DNA from: an uncultured Bacilli bacterium | GTDB lineage: Bacteria; Bacillota_I; Bacilli_A; RF39; UBA660 | Length of the DNA: 64,000 nucleotides | NCBI GenBank assembly: GCA_934098705.1 | Contig: CAKOPC010000002.1 | Span: 62,001-126,000 of the forward strand | Direction: 5' to 3' | Shown: piece by piece, positions 15,886-24,432 of the stretch | Layout: the number at the start of each line of letters is the position of its first letter | Numbering within the stretch: position 1 is the stretch's first letter | Notes under the pieces: model-generated | The model's input: only the letters and a program-made list of their open reading frames with translations | What the model was told of the DNA's origin: nothing | Databases searched by the model: none | Translations under genes and position numbers: made by a program

Positions 15886-16755
15886 ATGAAAAAAGTAATA
15901 TACTTAGCGATAATAGTAAGTTTATTTTTAACAACTGGTTGTCTTAAAATATTTAAATTATATGATATGGATGACATAGACATCATAACAACAATATACC
16001 CAGTAGAATACGTTGCTAATAGAATATATGGTGAAAGTTCAAATATTTCAAGTATCTATCCAAGAGGAACAGATATAAATAAATACGAATTAACAAAAAA
16101 ACAAATAAAAGATTATAGTAACTACGACCTATTTATTTATAATGGTGAATCAAATGAAAGAAGTTACGCAACTAGCATGTTAAACAATAATAAAAATTTA
16201 AAAATTATTGATGCTTCATATGGACTTGACGTTATAAATGCCAGCACCGATATATGGCTTAATCCATCAAATATTTTGATGATAGCACAAAATATAAAAC
16301 AAGAATTAGGAGAGTACATACAAAGTGTATACGTAAAAGAAAAACTTGAAAATAATTATCAATTATTAAAAGTAGACATATCAGAGCTTGAAACAGAACT
16401 TAAAAAAACTGCTGACAATTCCAAAGATAAAAGAATAATATCTTATGATGAATCACTAATGTTTCTAGAAAAATACGGTTTTACAGTTGTTAACTTAACA
16501 GCAAAAGATAAAAACATTGATAACAATATTGAACTTGCTAAATCAATTTTAAATGATGAATTAACTTATGTTTTTGTAACAGAATTTCAAGAAGAAACTG
16601 ATTTATTAAAAGAATTACAAGATAACTATAATGCAAAACTTGAAACTTTTAAAGTAATGACAACTATAACTGAAGAAGATGCAAATAATAATGAAGATTA
16701 TCTATCAATTATGAAAAGTAATATAACAAAAATAAAGGAAGAAACCTACAAATAG
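15886..16755 (+). CDS. ZnuA/AdcA-like substrate-binding lipoprotein with degenerate metal site
   Basis: 289 residues with a lipoprotein signal peptide ending LTTGC (Cys about residue 19). The cluster A-1 metal-binding-protein layout is recognisable: TTIYPVEYVANRIYGE, then YPRGTDINKYELTKKQIKDY, DLFIYNG, DIWLNPSNI, YDESLMFLEKYGF and a C-terminal TEFQEE segment. In ZnuA/TroA proteins these blocks carry the metal ligands as GxDxHxYE, DPHxWLDP and xxHxAFxY. Here all three His are replaced (N in DINKYE, D in TDIWLNP, D in YDESLMF). Zinc binding by the usual site is unlikely. No ABC permease or ATPase is adjacent. Confidence 0.78.
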   Translation: MKKVIYLAIIVSLFLTTGCLKIFKLYDMDDIDIITTIYPVEYVANRIYGESSNISSIYPRGTDINKYELTKKQIKDYSNYDLFIYNGESNERSYATSMLNNNKNLKIIDASYGLDVINASTDIWLNPSNILMIAQNIKQELGEYIQSVYVKEKLENNYQLLKVDISELETELKKTADNSKDKRIISYDESLMFLEKYGFTVVNLTAKDKNIDNNIELAKSILNDELTYVFVTEFQEETDLLKELQDNYNAKLETFKVMTTITEEDANNNEDYLSIMKSNITKIKEETYK

Positions 16756-16769
16756 GAATCTTCCTTTTT
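16734..16769 (+). terminator. Terminator at the end of the yidD-lipoprotein operon
   Basis: AAAGGAAGA pairs with TCTTCCTTT, followed by more T. The upstream arm is in the last codons of the lipoprotein gene. Confidence 0.7.
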
Positions 16770-16787
16770 CATATTTATGTAAATAAA

Positions 16788-17177
16788 TTAATCAATTTCA
16801 ATTTTCTTTTTAGTGTCTACATTTTCCTTTTTAGGAACAATAACTCTTAACATACCATTGTTAAATTCTGCTTTAATAGAGTCTTCATTAGTGTCTCCAA
16901 TATAGAATTGTCTCTTATAGCTTCCATAAACTCTTTCACGTCTTAAATATTTTTTACCTTCTTTTTCTTCATGTTTATGGCTAGATGTTGCAGTAATTGT
17001 TAAATATCCATTATCACAATCAATGTTTATATCCTCTTTCTTAAATCCAGGCACATCCATTTCAATATAATATTTATCGTCCTTTTCATAAATATCACAC
17101 TTCATGTTATTATTTTTAACCTCTGGTAAATCATCAAATAAATCATCTAAAAAGAAATTTCTTGGTACTAAATTCAT
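16788..17177 (-). CDS. Small heat-shock protein (Hsp20 / alpha-crystallin)
   Basis: 129 residues. The alpha-crystallin domain spans about 25-125 (YIEMDVPGFKKEDINID ... YGSYKRQFYIG), with the conserved GMLRVIVPK near the end and a charged tail. ATP-independent holdase that keeps unfolding proteins soluble. AGGAGGA lies 6 bases before the ATG. Transcribed from a consensus promoter overlapped by a CIRCE operator, so it is probably repressed by HrcA and induced by heat. Confidence 0.95.
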   Translation of the reverse strand: MNLVPRNFFLDDLFDDLPEVKNNNMKCDIYEKDDKYYIEMDVPGFKKEDINIDCDNGYLTITATSSHKHEEKEGKKYLRRERVYGSYKRQFYIGDTNEDSIKAEFNNGMLRVIVPKKENVDTKKKIEID

Positions 17178-17203
17178 AATTCATTCCTCCTTCGTACAAT
17201 TAT

Positions 17204-17245
17204 GTTATACCACTATTTTTGGCACTTGTCAAGAATAAGTGCTAA
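17204..17245 (-). promoter_or_regulatory. CIRCE operator overlapping the hsp20 promoter
   Basis: TTGGCACTT (17219-17227), a 9-base spacer and AAGTGCTAA (17237-17245) match the CIRCE layout TTAGCACTC-N9-GAGTGCTAA. On the minus strand the -35 TTGACA (17232-17227) lies inside the element, followed by a 17-base spacer and -10 TATAAC (17209-17204). HrcA bound here would cover the -35. Confidence 0.88.
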
Positions 17246-17277
17246 AAAAATTATTTTTTTTTACATACATTTATAGT

Positions 17278-17649
17278 ATGAAACAAAACAACAGAAATAT
17301 ACAACTTTTAAAAATAAATAAAGATGCCTTAATTCTTTTTATGGTAGCACTTATAATCTCTATTTATATAACAAACAATGATATTTTACGCCTTGAAGGT
17401 AAAAGTAAAAAAGATACTTACACCCTTGAAATATTTAACAGATGCTTTGCAATTATTATCCTTTTAATTTTTCTATACACAAGTTATGAAAGTTATAAAA
17501 TAGCTAAAAGTAATAATAAATATAATGAAACATTTACTATGCAAATTATCGTAGCTGTATTATCATTAATCGCAGGTATTATAGCATTTTATATAACATA
17601 TATAAATAAAAATCAAAATATAAGTAGTGTATCAAATTTTGAAGTATAA
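17278..17649 (+). CDS. Small membrane protein, three predicted helices
   Basis: 123 residues from the ATG at 17278, not recognised. Three hydrophobic segments: about 17-35 (ALILFMVALIISIYI), 60-77 (FAIIILLIFLYT) and 92-113 (IIVAVLSLIAGIIAFYITYI). No obvious Shine-Dalgarno site precedes either the ATG or the upstream in-frame GTG at 17239, so the start is uncertain. The gene is divergent from hsp20 and starts close to the CIRCE element, so it might share that control (inference). Confidence 0.55.
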   Translation: MKQNNRNIQLLKINKDALILFMVALIISIYITNNDILRLEGKSKKDTYTLEIFNRCFAIIILLIFLYTSYESYKIAKSNNKYNETFTMQIIVAVLSLIAGIIAFYITYINKNQNISSVSNFEV

Positions 17650-17655
17650 GTATAA

Positions 17656-18429
17656 CTAATATATCTGTTTTTTTATTCTAACTAAAGCATTCTTTTCAAG
17701 CCTTGATATTTGAGCTTGTGATATACCAAGTTCATTTGAAATTTCCATCTGTGTTTTACCAACAAAATATCTATCTTCCAAAATCTGTCTTTCCCTACTT
17801 GTTAATTTGCTAATTGCCTTAGTAAGTGTCATATGTTCTAAATGATCGTAAGAACTTTTAGGGTCGCTTACTTGATCACATAGATATATTGTATCTCCGC
17901 CATCATTATAAATTGGTTCAAAAAGACTAACTGGAGGTATTAAAGCTTCAAGTGCATTAATAACTTCCCTTTCCTTTATTTCCAAAATTTTAGCTATTTC
18001 TTCATTTGTTGGTTCCTTCCCATTTTCTAAAGTTAATTTTTCCTTTAATTTAAGTACTTTATACGCTGTATCTTTTACACTTCTTGATACTCTAATACTT
18101 GTATTATCTCTAATATATCTTTTCACTTCTCCAAGTATCATAGGAACAGCATAAGTTGACAACTTTACATTTAAACTTGGATCAAAATTATCTATGGCCT
18201 TTACAAGTCCAATACACCCAATTTGAAATAAATCATCCAAATTTTCATTGTAAGTTTTAAAATTTTTCAAAATAGACAAAACAAGTTTTAAATTTCCATT
18301 TATAAGTTCTTCCCTTGCTAATTTATCTCCTTGTTTCATTCTTTTAAACAAAACTTCCATCTCTTCCTGTTTTAAAACTTTTAAACTACTTGTATTTATA
18401 CCAGATATTAAAACTTTATATTTAGACAT
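17656..18429 (-). CDS. sigG: Forespore sigma factor SigG
   Basis: 257 residues, the length of Bacillus SigG. Distinctive features: N-terminal KVLISGINTSSLKVLKQEEM, region 2 DLFQIGCIGLVKAIDNF and STYAVPMILGEVKRYIRDN, the IRVSRSVKDTAYK block, SLFEPIYNDGGDTIYLCDQ in region 3, and region 4.2 GKTQMEISNELGISQAQISR. SigG drives late forespore genes, so this organism probably sporulates. AAAGGA precedes the ATG. GCATA (18480-18476) and CATTATTA (18457-18450), 18 bases apart upstream, loosely resemble a SigF/SigG promoter, but the spacing is long. Confidence 0.94.
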   Translation of the reverse strand: MSKYKVLISGINTSSLKVLKQEEMEVLFKRMKQGDKLAREELINGNLKLVLSILKNFKTYNENLDDLFQIGCIGLVKAIDNFDPSLNVKLSTYAVPMILGEVKRYIRDNTSIRVSRSVKDTAYKVLKLKEKLTLENGKEPTNEEIAKILEIKEREVINALEALIPPVSLFEPIYNDGGDTIYLCDQVSDPKSSYDHLEHMTLTKAISKLTSRERQILEDRYFVGKTQMEISNELGISQAQISRLEKNALVRIKKQIY

Positions 18430-18552
18430 ATTTATATTCCTTTCAACCTTAATAATGAAAAAAGAATATAAATTTTATGCAAAATTAAAACATTTTACCA
18501 TTTTTTATTCAAACTATTAAAATGGCAAAAAATAACAAATCTATAATTTATT

Positions 18553-18595
18553 AAAAAAAAGGTTTAACAAAAACTTTACAAGTATTTATTAACCT
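18553..18595 (-). terminator. Terminator after the first pseudo-kinase gene
   Basis: Minus-strand AAGGTTAAT-type arm pairs with TTAAACCTT and is followed by a T run; it overlaps the stop codon. A nearly identical copy follows the second kinase-like gene at about 22543-22585. Confidence 0.6.
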
Positions 18596-19148
18596 TCTTT
18601 ATCTCTTCATTAAGATTACTTTTTAATATATAATCTTTAAATCCATCTTCAATGTATTTTGAAACTAAAAACTTTTTATCATCATTAATAGTTATTAATA
18701 CTGGTGTTTTAAATTTTTTTATAGTTTGTAATTTCTTTAAAGTATCATATCCACTTTGAAGCCCCATCTCATCATCCACTATTATCATGTCATACTCTTC
18801 CCCATTTTTTATCTTCTCTATCGCACCTTTTCCATATAATACCATTGTTACATCTATACCAAGTTTTATTAATTGTTCCTCCATCTGTTTGGCTTCGTTT
18901 AGTTTTTCGTTTACTATTAATATTTTTCTTTTTCCTCTTGTATCTATTTGATTAAAATTTATTTTATCTTTATTTTCTTTTATTTTTTGGTCTATTATTA
19001 TTAGGTACTCACTACCTTTATTTATTTCACTTCTTACTATTAATGTTCCTCCAAGTACTTTTATTATCTTATTTGCCATTTCTATTCCAACATCTACTTT
19101 ATCAAGTTTTTTAAAGTCTTCTTGTTCCATATAACTTGCACTTAATAT
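18561..19148. repeat. 588-bp exact repeat, copy 1
   Basis: Identical base for base, by line-by-line comparison, to 22551-23138 (direct orientation, offset 3990). It covers the terminator loop and the last 190 or so codons of the kinase-like gene. Beyond 19148 the copies diverge gradually. Confidence 0.93.
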
Positions 19149-20375
19149 CCTATTTACTTTCTCTATTGTCATACCACATCCTGAATCACTTATTGATATT
19201 ATTAATCTACATACATCATATTTTACTATGGAATTAACTTTTATTTCTATAAAACCTTTTTTTGTCTGCTTTAATGAATTATTTAATATACTAATTAACA
19301 CTTGCTTTAATTTTACTTTATCACCATAAAGTTTGGCATCTATTAAATCTGTATAATTTGTTCTTAATTCAACATCACCTTGTATCTCTTCCTTTACTCT
19401 TTTTTCTATCTCTTTAAATAATAGTTTTACATCATAAAATCCAAGAGCCAATTTTATATTTGATATATCCATATTTGATATATCAAACACATTATTTGCC
19501 AGAAGCATTAATTCTTTAGAACTTATATTTACTTGTTTTGCCATTTCTTTTAAGTTATCTTTATTATTTTCACTTATCATAAGATTACTTATATCTTGAA
19601 TATTTTTTATTGGTTCCTTAGTTTTTTGTTGTAACTCAAATAATAAATTTAATTTTTCTTCATTTGTCTTTTCAATTAGTTTTCTATTTTCATTTAACGT
19701 TTCAATAACCTTTACATCTGGATTTTCTATTGTATGATACATAATAAAAGCAATAAATATAAGTACTGGATTTATCAAATAATTTAATGTAGGGTCAATA
19801 ATCATCACAATAAGTATAGATATACCAAGTATTACAAGTACATAAACTGGAATATATTTTTTACTTTTTATATTTTTATAATTTAAAAGCACACACACAA
19901 TTTGTGTAATAAGTCCAAGTCCAAATATAAAATATGTATACATAACAGAAATACCTTTAGATGTCGCAGCACTATTAGGATTTATAGTAACTTCAATAGG
20001 AAATATTAAAACAACTAAAATACTAAAGATTCCCAAAATATAAAATATATTTTCTATCTGCCTCAATTTATCTTGTTTTTTTAAAGAAACATATAAAATA
20101 TAAAATGTAAATATAAATACCCATAAAAGAAGTCCAATTAAATAAAGTTTATTAAATAATGATACAACAAAAACACTACTTGTAACTTTTGAACTAACAT
20201 ATATACCAAGTAAAATACCACTGCAAGACATAAATATATTGGCAAGTAAAAACAGTGAATATAGATTATCTTCCATTTTCTTTAATCTCGGTTTGTTAAA
20301 AAACAGTATTGCAACTGCAATTATTACTAATAGTGCATAAAAATTAATACTTAAAAAACCTAAAACATTTTCCAT
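18576..20375 (-). CDS. Seven-helix membrane protein with degenerate histidine-kinase and receiver domains, copy A
   Basis: 599 residues. About 1-215: seven hydrophobic segments. TIENPDVKVIETLNENRK links to a coiled HisKA-like helix at about 235-300. Where kinases have HEIRTP, it has QQKTKEP, so the phospho-accepting His is replaced by Gln. The ATPase domain (about 330-460) keeps an N box (ISILNNSLKQTKKG) and G1 (ISDSGCGM), but the glycine-rich G2 is weak (VGIEMANKI). Receiver, 482-599: the acidic pocket DD is NE (ILIVNEK), the phosphorylatable Asp (MIIVDDEM) and the late Lys (YILKS) remain. Probably a signalling pseudokinase or one acting in trans. It lies 36 bases after the ligase gene and is likely co-transcribed. 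Confidence 0.8.
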   Translation of the reverse strand: MENVLGFLSINFYALLVIIAVAILFFNKPRLKKMEDNLYSLFLLANIFMSCSGILLGIYVSSKVTSSVFVVSLFNKLYLIGLLLWVFIFTFYILYVSLKKQDKLRQIENIFYILGIFSILVVLIFPIEVTINPNSAATSKGISVMYTYFIFGLGLITQIVCVLLNYKNIKSKKYIPVYVLVILGISILIVMIIDPTLNYLINPVLIFIAFIMYHTIENPDVKVIETLNENRKLIEKTNEEKLNLLFELQQKTKEPIKNIQDISNLMISENNKDNLKEMAKQVNISSKELMLLANNVFDISNMDISNIKLALGFYDVKLLFKEIEKRVKEEIQGDVELRTNYTDLIDAKLYGDKVKLKQVLISILNNSLKQTKKGFIEIKVNSIVKYDVCRLIISISDSGCGMTIEKVNRILSASYMEQEDFKKLDKVDVGIEMANKIIKVLGGTLIVRSEINKGSEYLIIIDQKIKENKDKINFNQIDTRGKRKILIVNEKLNEAKQMEEQLIKLGIDVTMVLYGKGAIEKIKNGEEYDMIIVDDEMGLQSGYDTLKKLQTIKKFKTPVLITINDDKKFLVSKYIEDGFKDYILKSNLNEEIKKVNKYL

Positions 20376-20411
20376 ATAACACTAACCTTCTTTTTATCCA
20401 TTTTTATTCTT

Positions 20412-22391
20412 TTATTTTCTTTTTCTAACTAAATCTTTTGTTTCATTTTGATAAATATCTATGGTAGATGTAGAAAGATTTGTTTCCGCTACAACAACAT
20501 TAACAATATCATCATCTGTTAAATCATCTTTTCTTAATGAAACAAAATCCATCTTTCCATTTTTAGTTTGTGGAATAGAAGTTCTAAATTTAAATTTTGA
20601 TGGAATTTGTCTTGATGACATATCTTTGTTTGCTAAAATATCATTATAAACAATATCATTAACAACACTTATATAATCTTCATTTTTATACTCATCATTT
20701 AAAACAATATGACAAGCTGGCATTAAACCTCTTCTTTTTTCATCAAAATATTCAACAATACATACATATTTAACTTTTTCATTTTTAGCTATTTCTTTTT
20801 CAACTTCATATGGTTTTATTTTATAACCATCAAATCTTGCAAAAGATCTATCTTTTCTTGATTTATGATAGAATTTTCCTTCTTCATCCATTTCCACTAA
20901 ATCTCTTGTTCTAATATATGTCTTTCCATCAAGTTCATATTGTGGAATAATAACATTTTCATCTAAAACACCTTTTGTTACATTATCTCCAGATACAGCA
21001 AGTTCTCCAAAAGTTCTACCATTATGATTTATAGGAACTCTAACAAGTCTATCTTCAATATTTGGGTCAACTAATGTAAAGTCAGTGTGAGGAAGTGGTA
21101 TTCCAATACATTCATAATCATTATAAGCACCTTGTGCATAAGAACCGCAACCAAAGAACTCACTCATACCATAACCCTTAGTTACAGTACAAGAACTACC
21201 ATGTTTTCTAAAGAATTTATTTAATTCCTCTTCATCCTTTGCAGTCATAGTATCTCCACCATAAATAGCAACCTTTACACAAGATAAATCTTCACCCTCT
21301 AAATAATCACAAGTTGTAAGTGAATGTAATAGTGATGGTGAAATCATAATTACATTTGGATGATATTTTTTTATTAAATATCCAAATTCACTTATCTCAA
21401 ACTCTGGAACATCAATGTTATTAGCAAGGCTTGTCAAATTCATTAAATAATTATTATAAGCTCCAAATGGTGCAAAAAATGGTAAAACATGAAGTGCTGT
21501 ATCACCCTCATCAAAATTTACAAGTCCTTGTTTTAACTGTTCTAATGTTGATATAGCATTTTTATGTGTTCCAGGTATTGGTTTTGGTCTTGTACCACTT
21601 GTACCTGATGTATGTCCTATATATTGTAAACCATCTAAATTTCTATAAACAGTAAAACGTGAATTTTGAACGTTTCTTTTTAAATCATCATAAAACATTA
21701 TATTTAGTTTTGAAGAAGCCATAGCATCATTTAAAGTACCCTCTTGTTGTTTCATCATTTGCACTTTTTCAAGTAATGCTTGATACCATTTTAACTTATT
21801 AATATTATCTAAAACATGTCTTTTATTTTTTAAATCATTATAATTAATGACATCTTTCATATAACTAATTTTTCCACCAAGATTCATAGAATCAGTAGCT
21901 CTTAAAAGAACAACATCACGTATTCCATATGATAAAAGTTCTTCTTCTACTGGTTTTATCATCGCCATATAACACATATCAAGAGCAACTATATATTTTG
22001 GATGTTCAAATTTTACTATTTCAAGTAACTTATTTCCATTAGCTTTAGCATCCATACTATCTGGTCTTGGATCGATAAAATCAGATACTGCTCCAATTTG
22101 AGCAGAACCAAGCCATAATTCTCCTACTTCTGGAATATTTGGAACTAAATATAAAATTCTATCTCCAACTCCAACACCCATTTCAGTAAGTACTCTAGAT
22201 GCTTTATCAGCATTATAAAATAATTCTCCATAAGAAGTTTCCTTGCCATAATAAGTTTCTGCTGTTAAATCTTTCTTATTTCTTGCTATATTTTCTAAAT
22301 ATTTTTTAATGTTTAAATCAACATAATTTTGTCTTTCTATTGGATAATTTTTATAAAAATTCATCCAAGGCATATTTTCATTTTTATTCAT
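20412..22391 (-). CDS. ANL-superfamily adenylate-forming enzyme (acyl-CoA-synthetase-like), copy A
   Basis: 659 residues. AMP-binding core motifs: GHTSGTSGTRPKPIPGTH (P-loop, A3), TKGYGMSEFFG (A5), RTRDLVEMDEEGKFYHKSRKD (A7-A8), FDGYKIKPYEVEKEI (hinge) and PQTKNGKMD with the catalytic Lys (A10). It should activate a carboxylate as the acyl-AMP; no carrier-protein or condensation domain is fused or adjacent, and the substrate is unknown. AGAGGTGG precedes the ATG. It heads a two-gene unit with pseudo-kinase A and is followed upstream by a second such unit. Its promoter has an extended -10 and paired direct repeats shared with copy B. Confidence 0.85.
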   Translation of the reverse strand: MNKNENMPWMNFYKNYPIERQNYVDLNIKKYLENIARNKKDLTAETYYGKETSYGELFYNADKASRVLTEMGVGVGDRILYLVPNIPEVGELWLGSAQIGAVSDFIDPRPDSMDAKANGNKLLEIVKFEHPKYIVALDMCYMAMIKPVEEELLSYGIRDVVLLRATDSMNLGGKISYMKDVINYNDLKNKRHVLDNINKLKWYQALLEKVQMMKQQEGTLNDAMASSKLNIMFYDDLKRNVQNSRFTVYRNLDGLQYIGHTSGTSGTRPKPIPGTHKNAISTLEQLKQGLVNFDEGDTALHVLPFFAPFGAYNNYLMNLTSLANNIDVPEFEISEFGYLIKKYHPNVIMISPSLLHSLTTCDYLEGEDLSCVKVAIYGGDTMTAKDEEELNKFFRKHGSSCTVTKGYGMSEFFGCGSYAQGAYNDYECIGIPLPHTDFTLVDPNIEDRLVRVPINHNGRTFGELAVSGDNVTKGVLDENVIIPQYELDGKTYIRTRDLVEMDEEGKFYHKSRKDRSFARFDGYKIKPYEVEKEIAKNEKVKYVCIVEYFDEKRRGLMPACHIVLNDEYKNEDYISVVNDIVYNDILANKDMSSRQIPSKFKFRTSIPQTKNGKMDFVSLRKDDLTDDDIVNVVVAETNLSTSTIDIYQNETKDLVRKRK

Positions 22392-22426
22392 AAAACAACC
22401 ACCTCTAATAAAAAATTTTGTCTGTT

Positions 22427-22499
22427 AGTATATCACAATTTTATAATAAATTATAAAACATGGCATATTCGGTTAAAATAGCACCATATTCTGCAAATA
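22427..22499 (-). promoter_or_regulatory. Promoter and 21-bp-spaced direct repeats, unit A
   Basis: On the minus strand the -10 is TATACT (22432-22427), preceded by TG one base before it (extended -10), with no good -35. Two copies of an ATTCNGNNAAA-type element (plus strand 22467-22478 and 22488-22499) start 21 bp apart. The gap from -10 to the nearest repeat is the same (35 bases) as in unit B. This suggests an activator-dependent promoter. Confidence 0.65.
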
Positions 22500-22550
22500 T
22501 ACCCCTCTTTTTTCTATAAATAATATATCATATAAAATAAAAAAAAGAAA

Positions 22551-23138
22551 GGTTTAACAAAAACTTTACAAGTATTTATTAACCTTCTTTATCTCTTCAT
22601 TAAGATTACTTTTTAATATATAATCTTTAAATCCATCTTCAATGTATTTTGAAACTAAAAACTTTTTATCATCATTAATAGTTATTAATACTGGTGTTTT
22701 AAATTTTTTTATAGTTTGTAATTTCTTTAAAGTATCATATCCACTTTGAAGCCCCATCTCATCATCCACTATTATCATGTCATACTCTTCCCCATTTTTT
22801 ATCTTCTCTATCGCACCTTTTCCATATAATACCATTGTTACATCTATACCAAGTTTTATTAATTGTTCCTCCATCTGTTTGGCTTCGTTTAGTTTTTCGT
22901 TTACTATTAATATTTTTCTTTTTCCTCTTGTATCTATTTGATTAAAATTTATTTTATCTTTATTTTCTTTTATTTTTTGGTCTATTATTATTAGGTACTC
23001 ACTACCTTTATTTATTTCACTTCTTACTATTAATGTTCCTCCAAGTACTTTTATTATCTTATTTGCCATTTCTATTCCAACATCTACTTTATCAAGTTTT
23101 TTAAAGTCTTCTTGTTCCATATAACTTGCACTTAATAT
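22551..23138. repeat. 588-bp exact repeat, copy 2
   Basis: Partner of 18561-19148, with no mismatch found. It lies in the second kinase-like gene and its terminator. Confidence 0.93.
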
Positions 23139-24353
23139 TCTATTTACTTCCTCTACTCCAATACCACATCCTGAATCACTTATTGATATTATTAATCTAC
23201 ATACATCATATTTTACTATAGAGTTTACCTTTATTTCTATAAAACCCTTTTTAGTTTGTTTTAATGAATTATTTAATATACTAATTAATACTTGTTTTAA
23301 TTTTACTTTATCGCCATAAAGCTTGGCATCTATTAAATCTGTATAATTAGTCCTTAACTCAACATCACCTTTTATCTCTTCCTGTACTCTTTTTTCTATT
23401 TCTTTAAATAATAGTTTTACATCATAAAATCCAAGAGCTAACTTTATATTTGATATATCCATATTTGATATATCAAATACATTATTTGATAAAAGCATTA
23501 ATTCTTTAGAACTTGTATTTACCTGTTTTGCCATTTCTTTTAATTTCTCTTTATTATTTTCATTTAACATAAGATTACTTATATCTTGAATATTTTTTAT
23601 TGGTTCTTTAGTTTTCTGTTGTAACTCAAATAATATATTTAGCTTTTCTTCATTTGTTTTATCAATTAGTTTTCTATTTTCATTTAATATTTCAATAACC
23701 TTTACATCTGGATTTTCTATTGTAAAATACATAATAAATAAAACAAAAGATTCAGTAACCGTAATCATTGTAAAACCTGGATATATTTTTTGAATTACTG
23801 AAGCAACACCAAGTCCTACAATTAAAACAATAAGTGGTAAATATTTTCTTATTTTTAATGATTTATAATTTTTTGCCATAAAATAAATACTTACAACTAT
23901 AGAAATTAATGAAGCAACATAAGTTGCAACAATAGATGGCCCTTTAGAATACATATATTTATCAATAACTATATTAAGAGGAAGCACAATAATTAATACT
24001 GAAAAGATAGAGGTGAATATCAAAATATAATTTGAAATTCTTTTTTCATGTATTTCATAGTTTTCATTTCCTAATGAAACACATATTGCATATTTTAAAA
24101 ACAAAGTACAAAAGAAAAGTAAATACAATAAGTAAGACTTATTAACTAATAAATTAAAGAAACTATCTGGATTTGAGTACAAACCATTATAAATACATAA
24201 AAGTTCAATTAAAAGTCCAAATATATTTAAACTAAGAAGATTATTAAATATATTAAGTTCGTAAGAATCAATGTGTTTCTTTTTCTTATACATAAATGTC
24301 AAAACAATAATGTATAAAAGACTCATAATTAAAAAGTGAGAACTATTATTCAT
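22566..24353 (-). CDS. Seven-helix membrane protein with degenerate histidine-kinase and receiver domains, copy B
   Basis: 595 residues, same architecture as copy A. The membrane domain (about 1-210) is only distantly similar to that of A, so the two may sense different signals. From FTIENPDVKVIEILNENRK onward the copies align closely, and the last 190 or so residues are identical. The same losses are present: QQKTKEP at the H box, NE for DD in the receiver; G1 here reads SDSGCGIGVEEVN. A terminator-like hairpin and an extended -10 (TGATATAAT, 24392-24384) lie between the upstream ligase gene and this one, so it may be expressed partly on its own. AGGAAG precedes the ATG. Confidence 0.8.
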   Translation of the reverse strand: MNNSSHFLIMSLLYIIVLTFMYKKKKHIDSYELNIFNNLLSLNIFGLLIELLCIYNGLYSNPDSFFNLLVNKSYLLYLLFFCTLFLKYAICVSLGNENYEIHEKRISNYILIFTSIFSVLIIVLPLNIVIDKYMYSKGPSIVATYVASLISIVVSIYFMAKNYKSLKIRKYLPLIVLIVGLGVASVIQKIYPGFTMITVTESFVLFIMYFTIENPDVKVIEILNENRKLIDKTNEEKLNILFELQQKTKEPIKNIQDISNLMLNENNKEKLKEMAKQVNTSSKELMLLSNNVFDISNMDISNIKLALGFYDVKLLFKEIEKRVQEEIKGDVELRTNYTDLIDAKLYGDKVKLKQVLISILNNSLKQTKKGFIEIKVNSIVKYDVCRLIISISDSGCGIGVEEVNRILSASYMEQEDFKKLDKVDVGIEMANKIIKVLGGTLIVRSEINKGSEYLIIIDQKIKENKDKINFNQIDTRGKRKILIVNEKLNEAKQMEEQLIKLGIDVTMVLYGKGAIEKIKNGEEYDMIIVDDEMGLQSGYDTLKKLQTIKKFKTPVLITINDDKKFLVSKYIEDGFKDYILKSNLNEEIKKVNKYL

Positions 24354-24383
24354 GAAATTACACTTCCTTTATTTTACAAGTAA

Positions 24384-24392
24384 ATTATATCA
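24384..24392 (-). promoter_or_regulatory. Extended -10 promoter before pseudo-kinase B
   Basis: TGATATAAT on the minus strand about 31 bases before the ATG. There is no -35 at the usual distance. All three promoters in this duplicated region have TG one base before the -10. Confidence 0.45.
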
Positions 24393-24399
24393 CAAAGTC

Positions 24400-24432
24400 A
24401 AAAAAAAGAAAATCTTATTTCGTTAAGATTCT
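24400..24432 (-). terminator. Terminator-like hairpin after ligase B
   Basis: GAGAATCTTA pairs with TAAGATTTTC (one mismatch) around ACGAAA, followed by TTTTTTTT on the minus strand. It covers the ligase B stop codon, so transcription into the kinase-like gene may be reduced. Confidence 0.65.

Noticed and set aside
18576..24353. Identical kinase tails as an assembly artefact
   Set aside because: The flanking genes, membrane domains and promoters differ between copies, so two real loci exist; only the exactness of the tract needs long-read confirmation.
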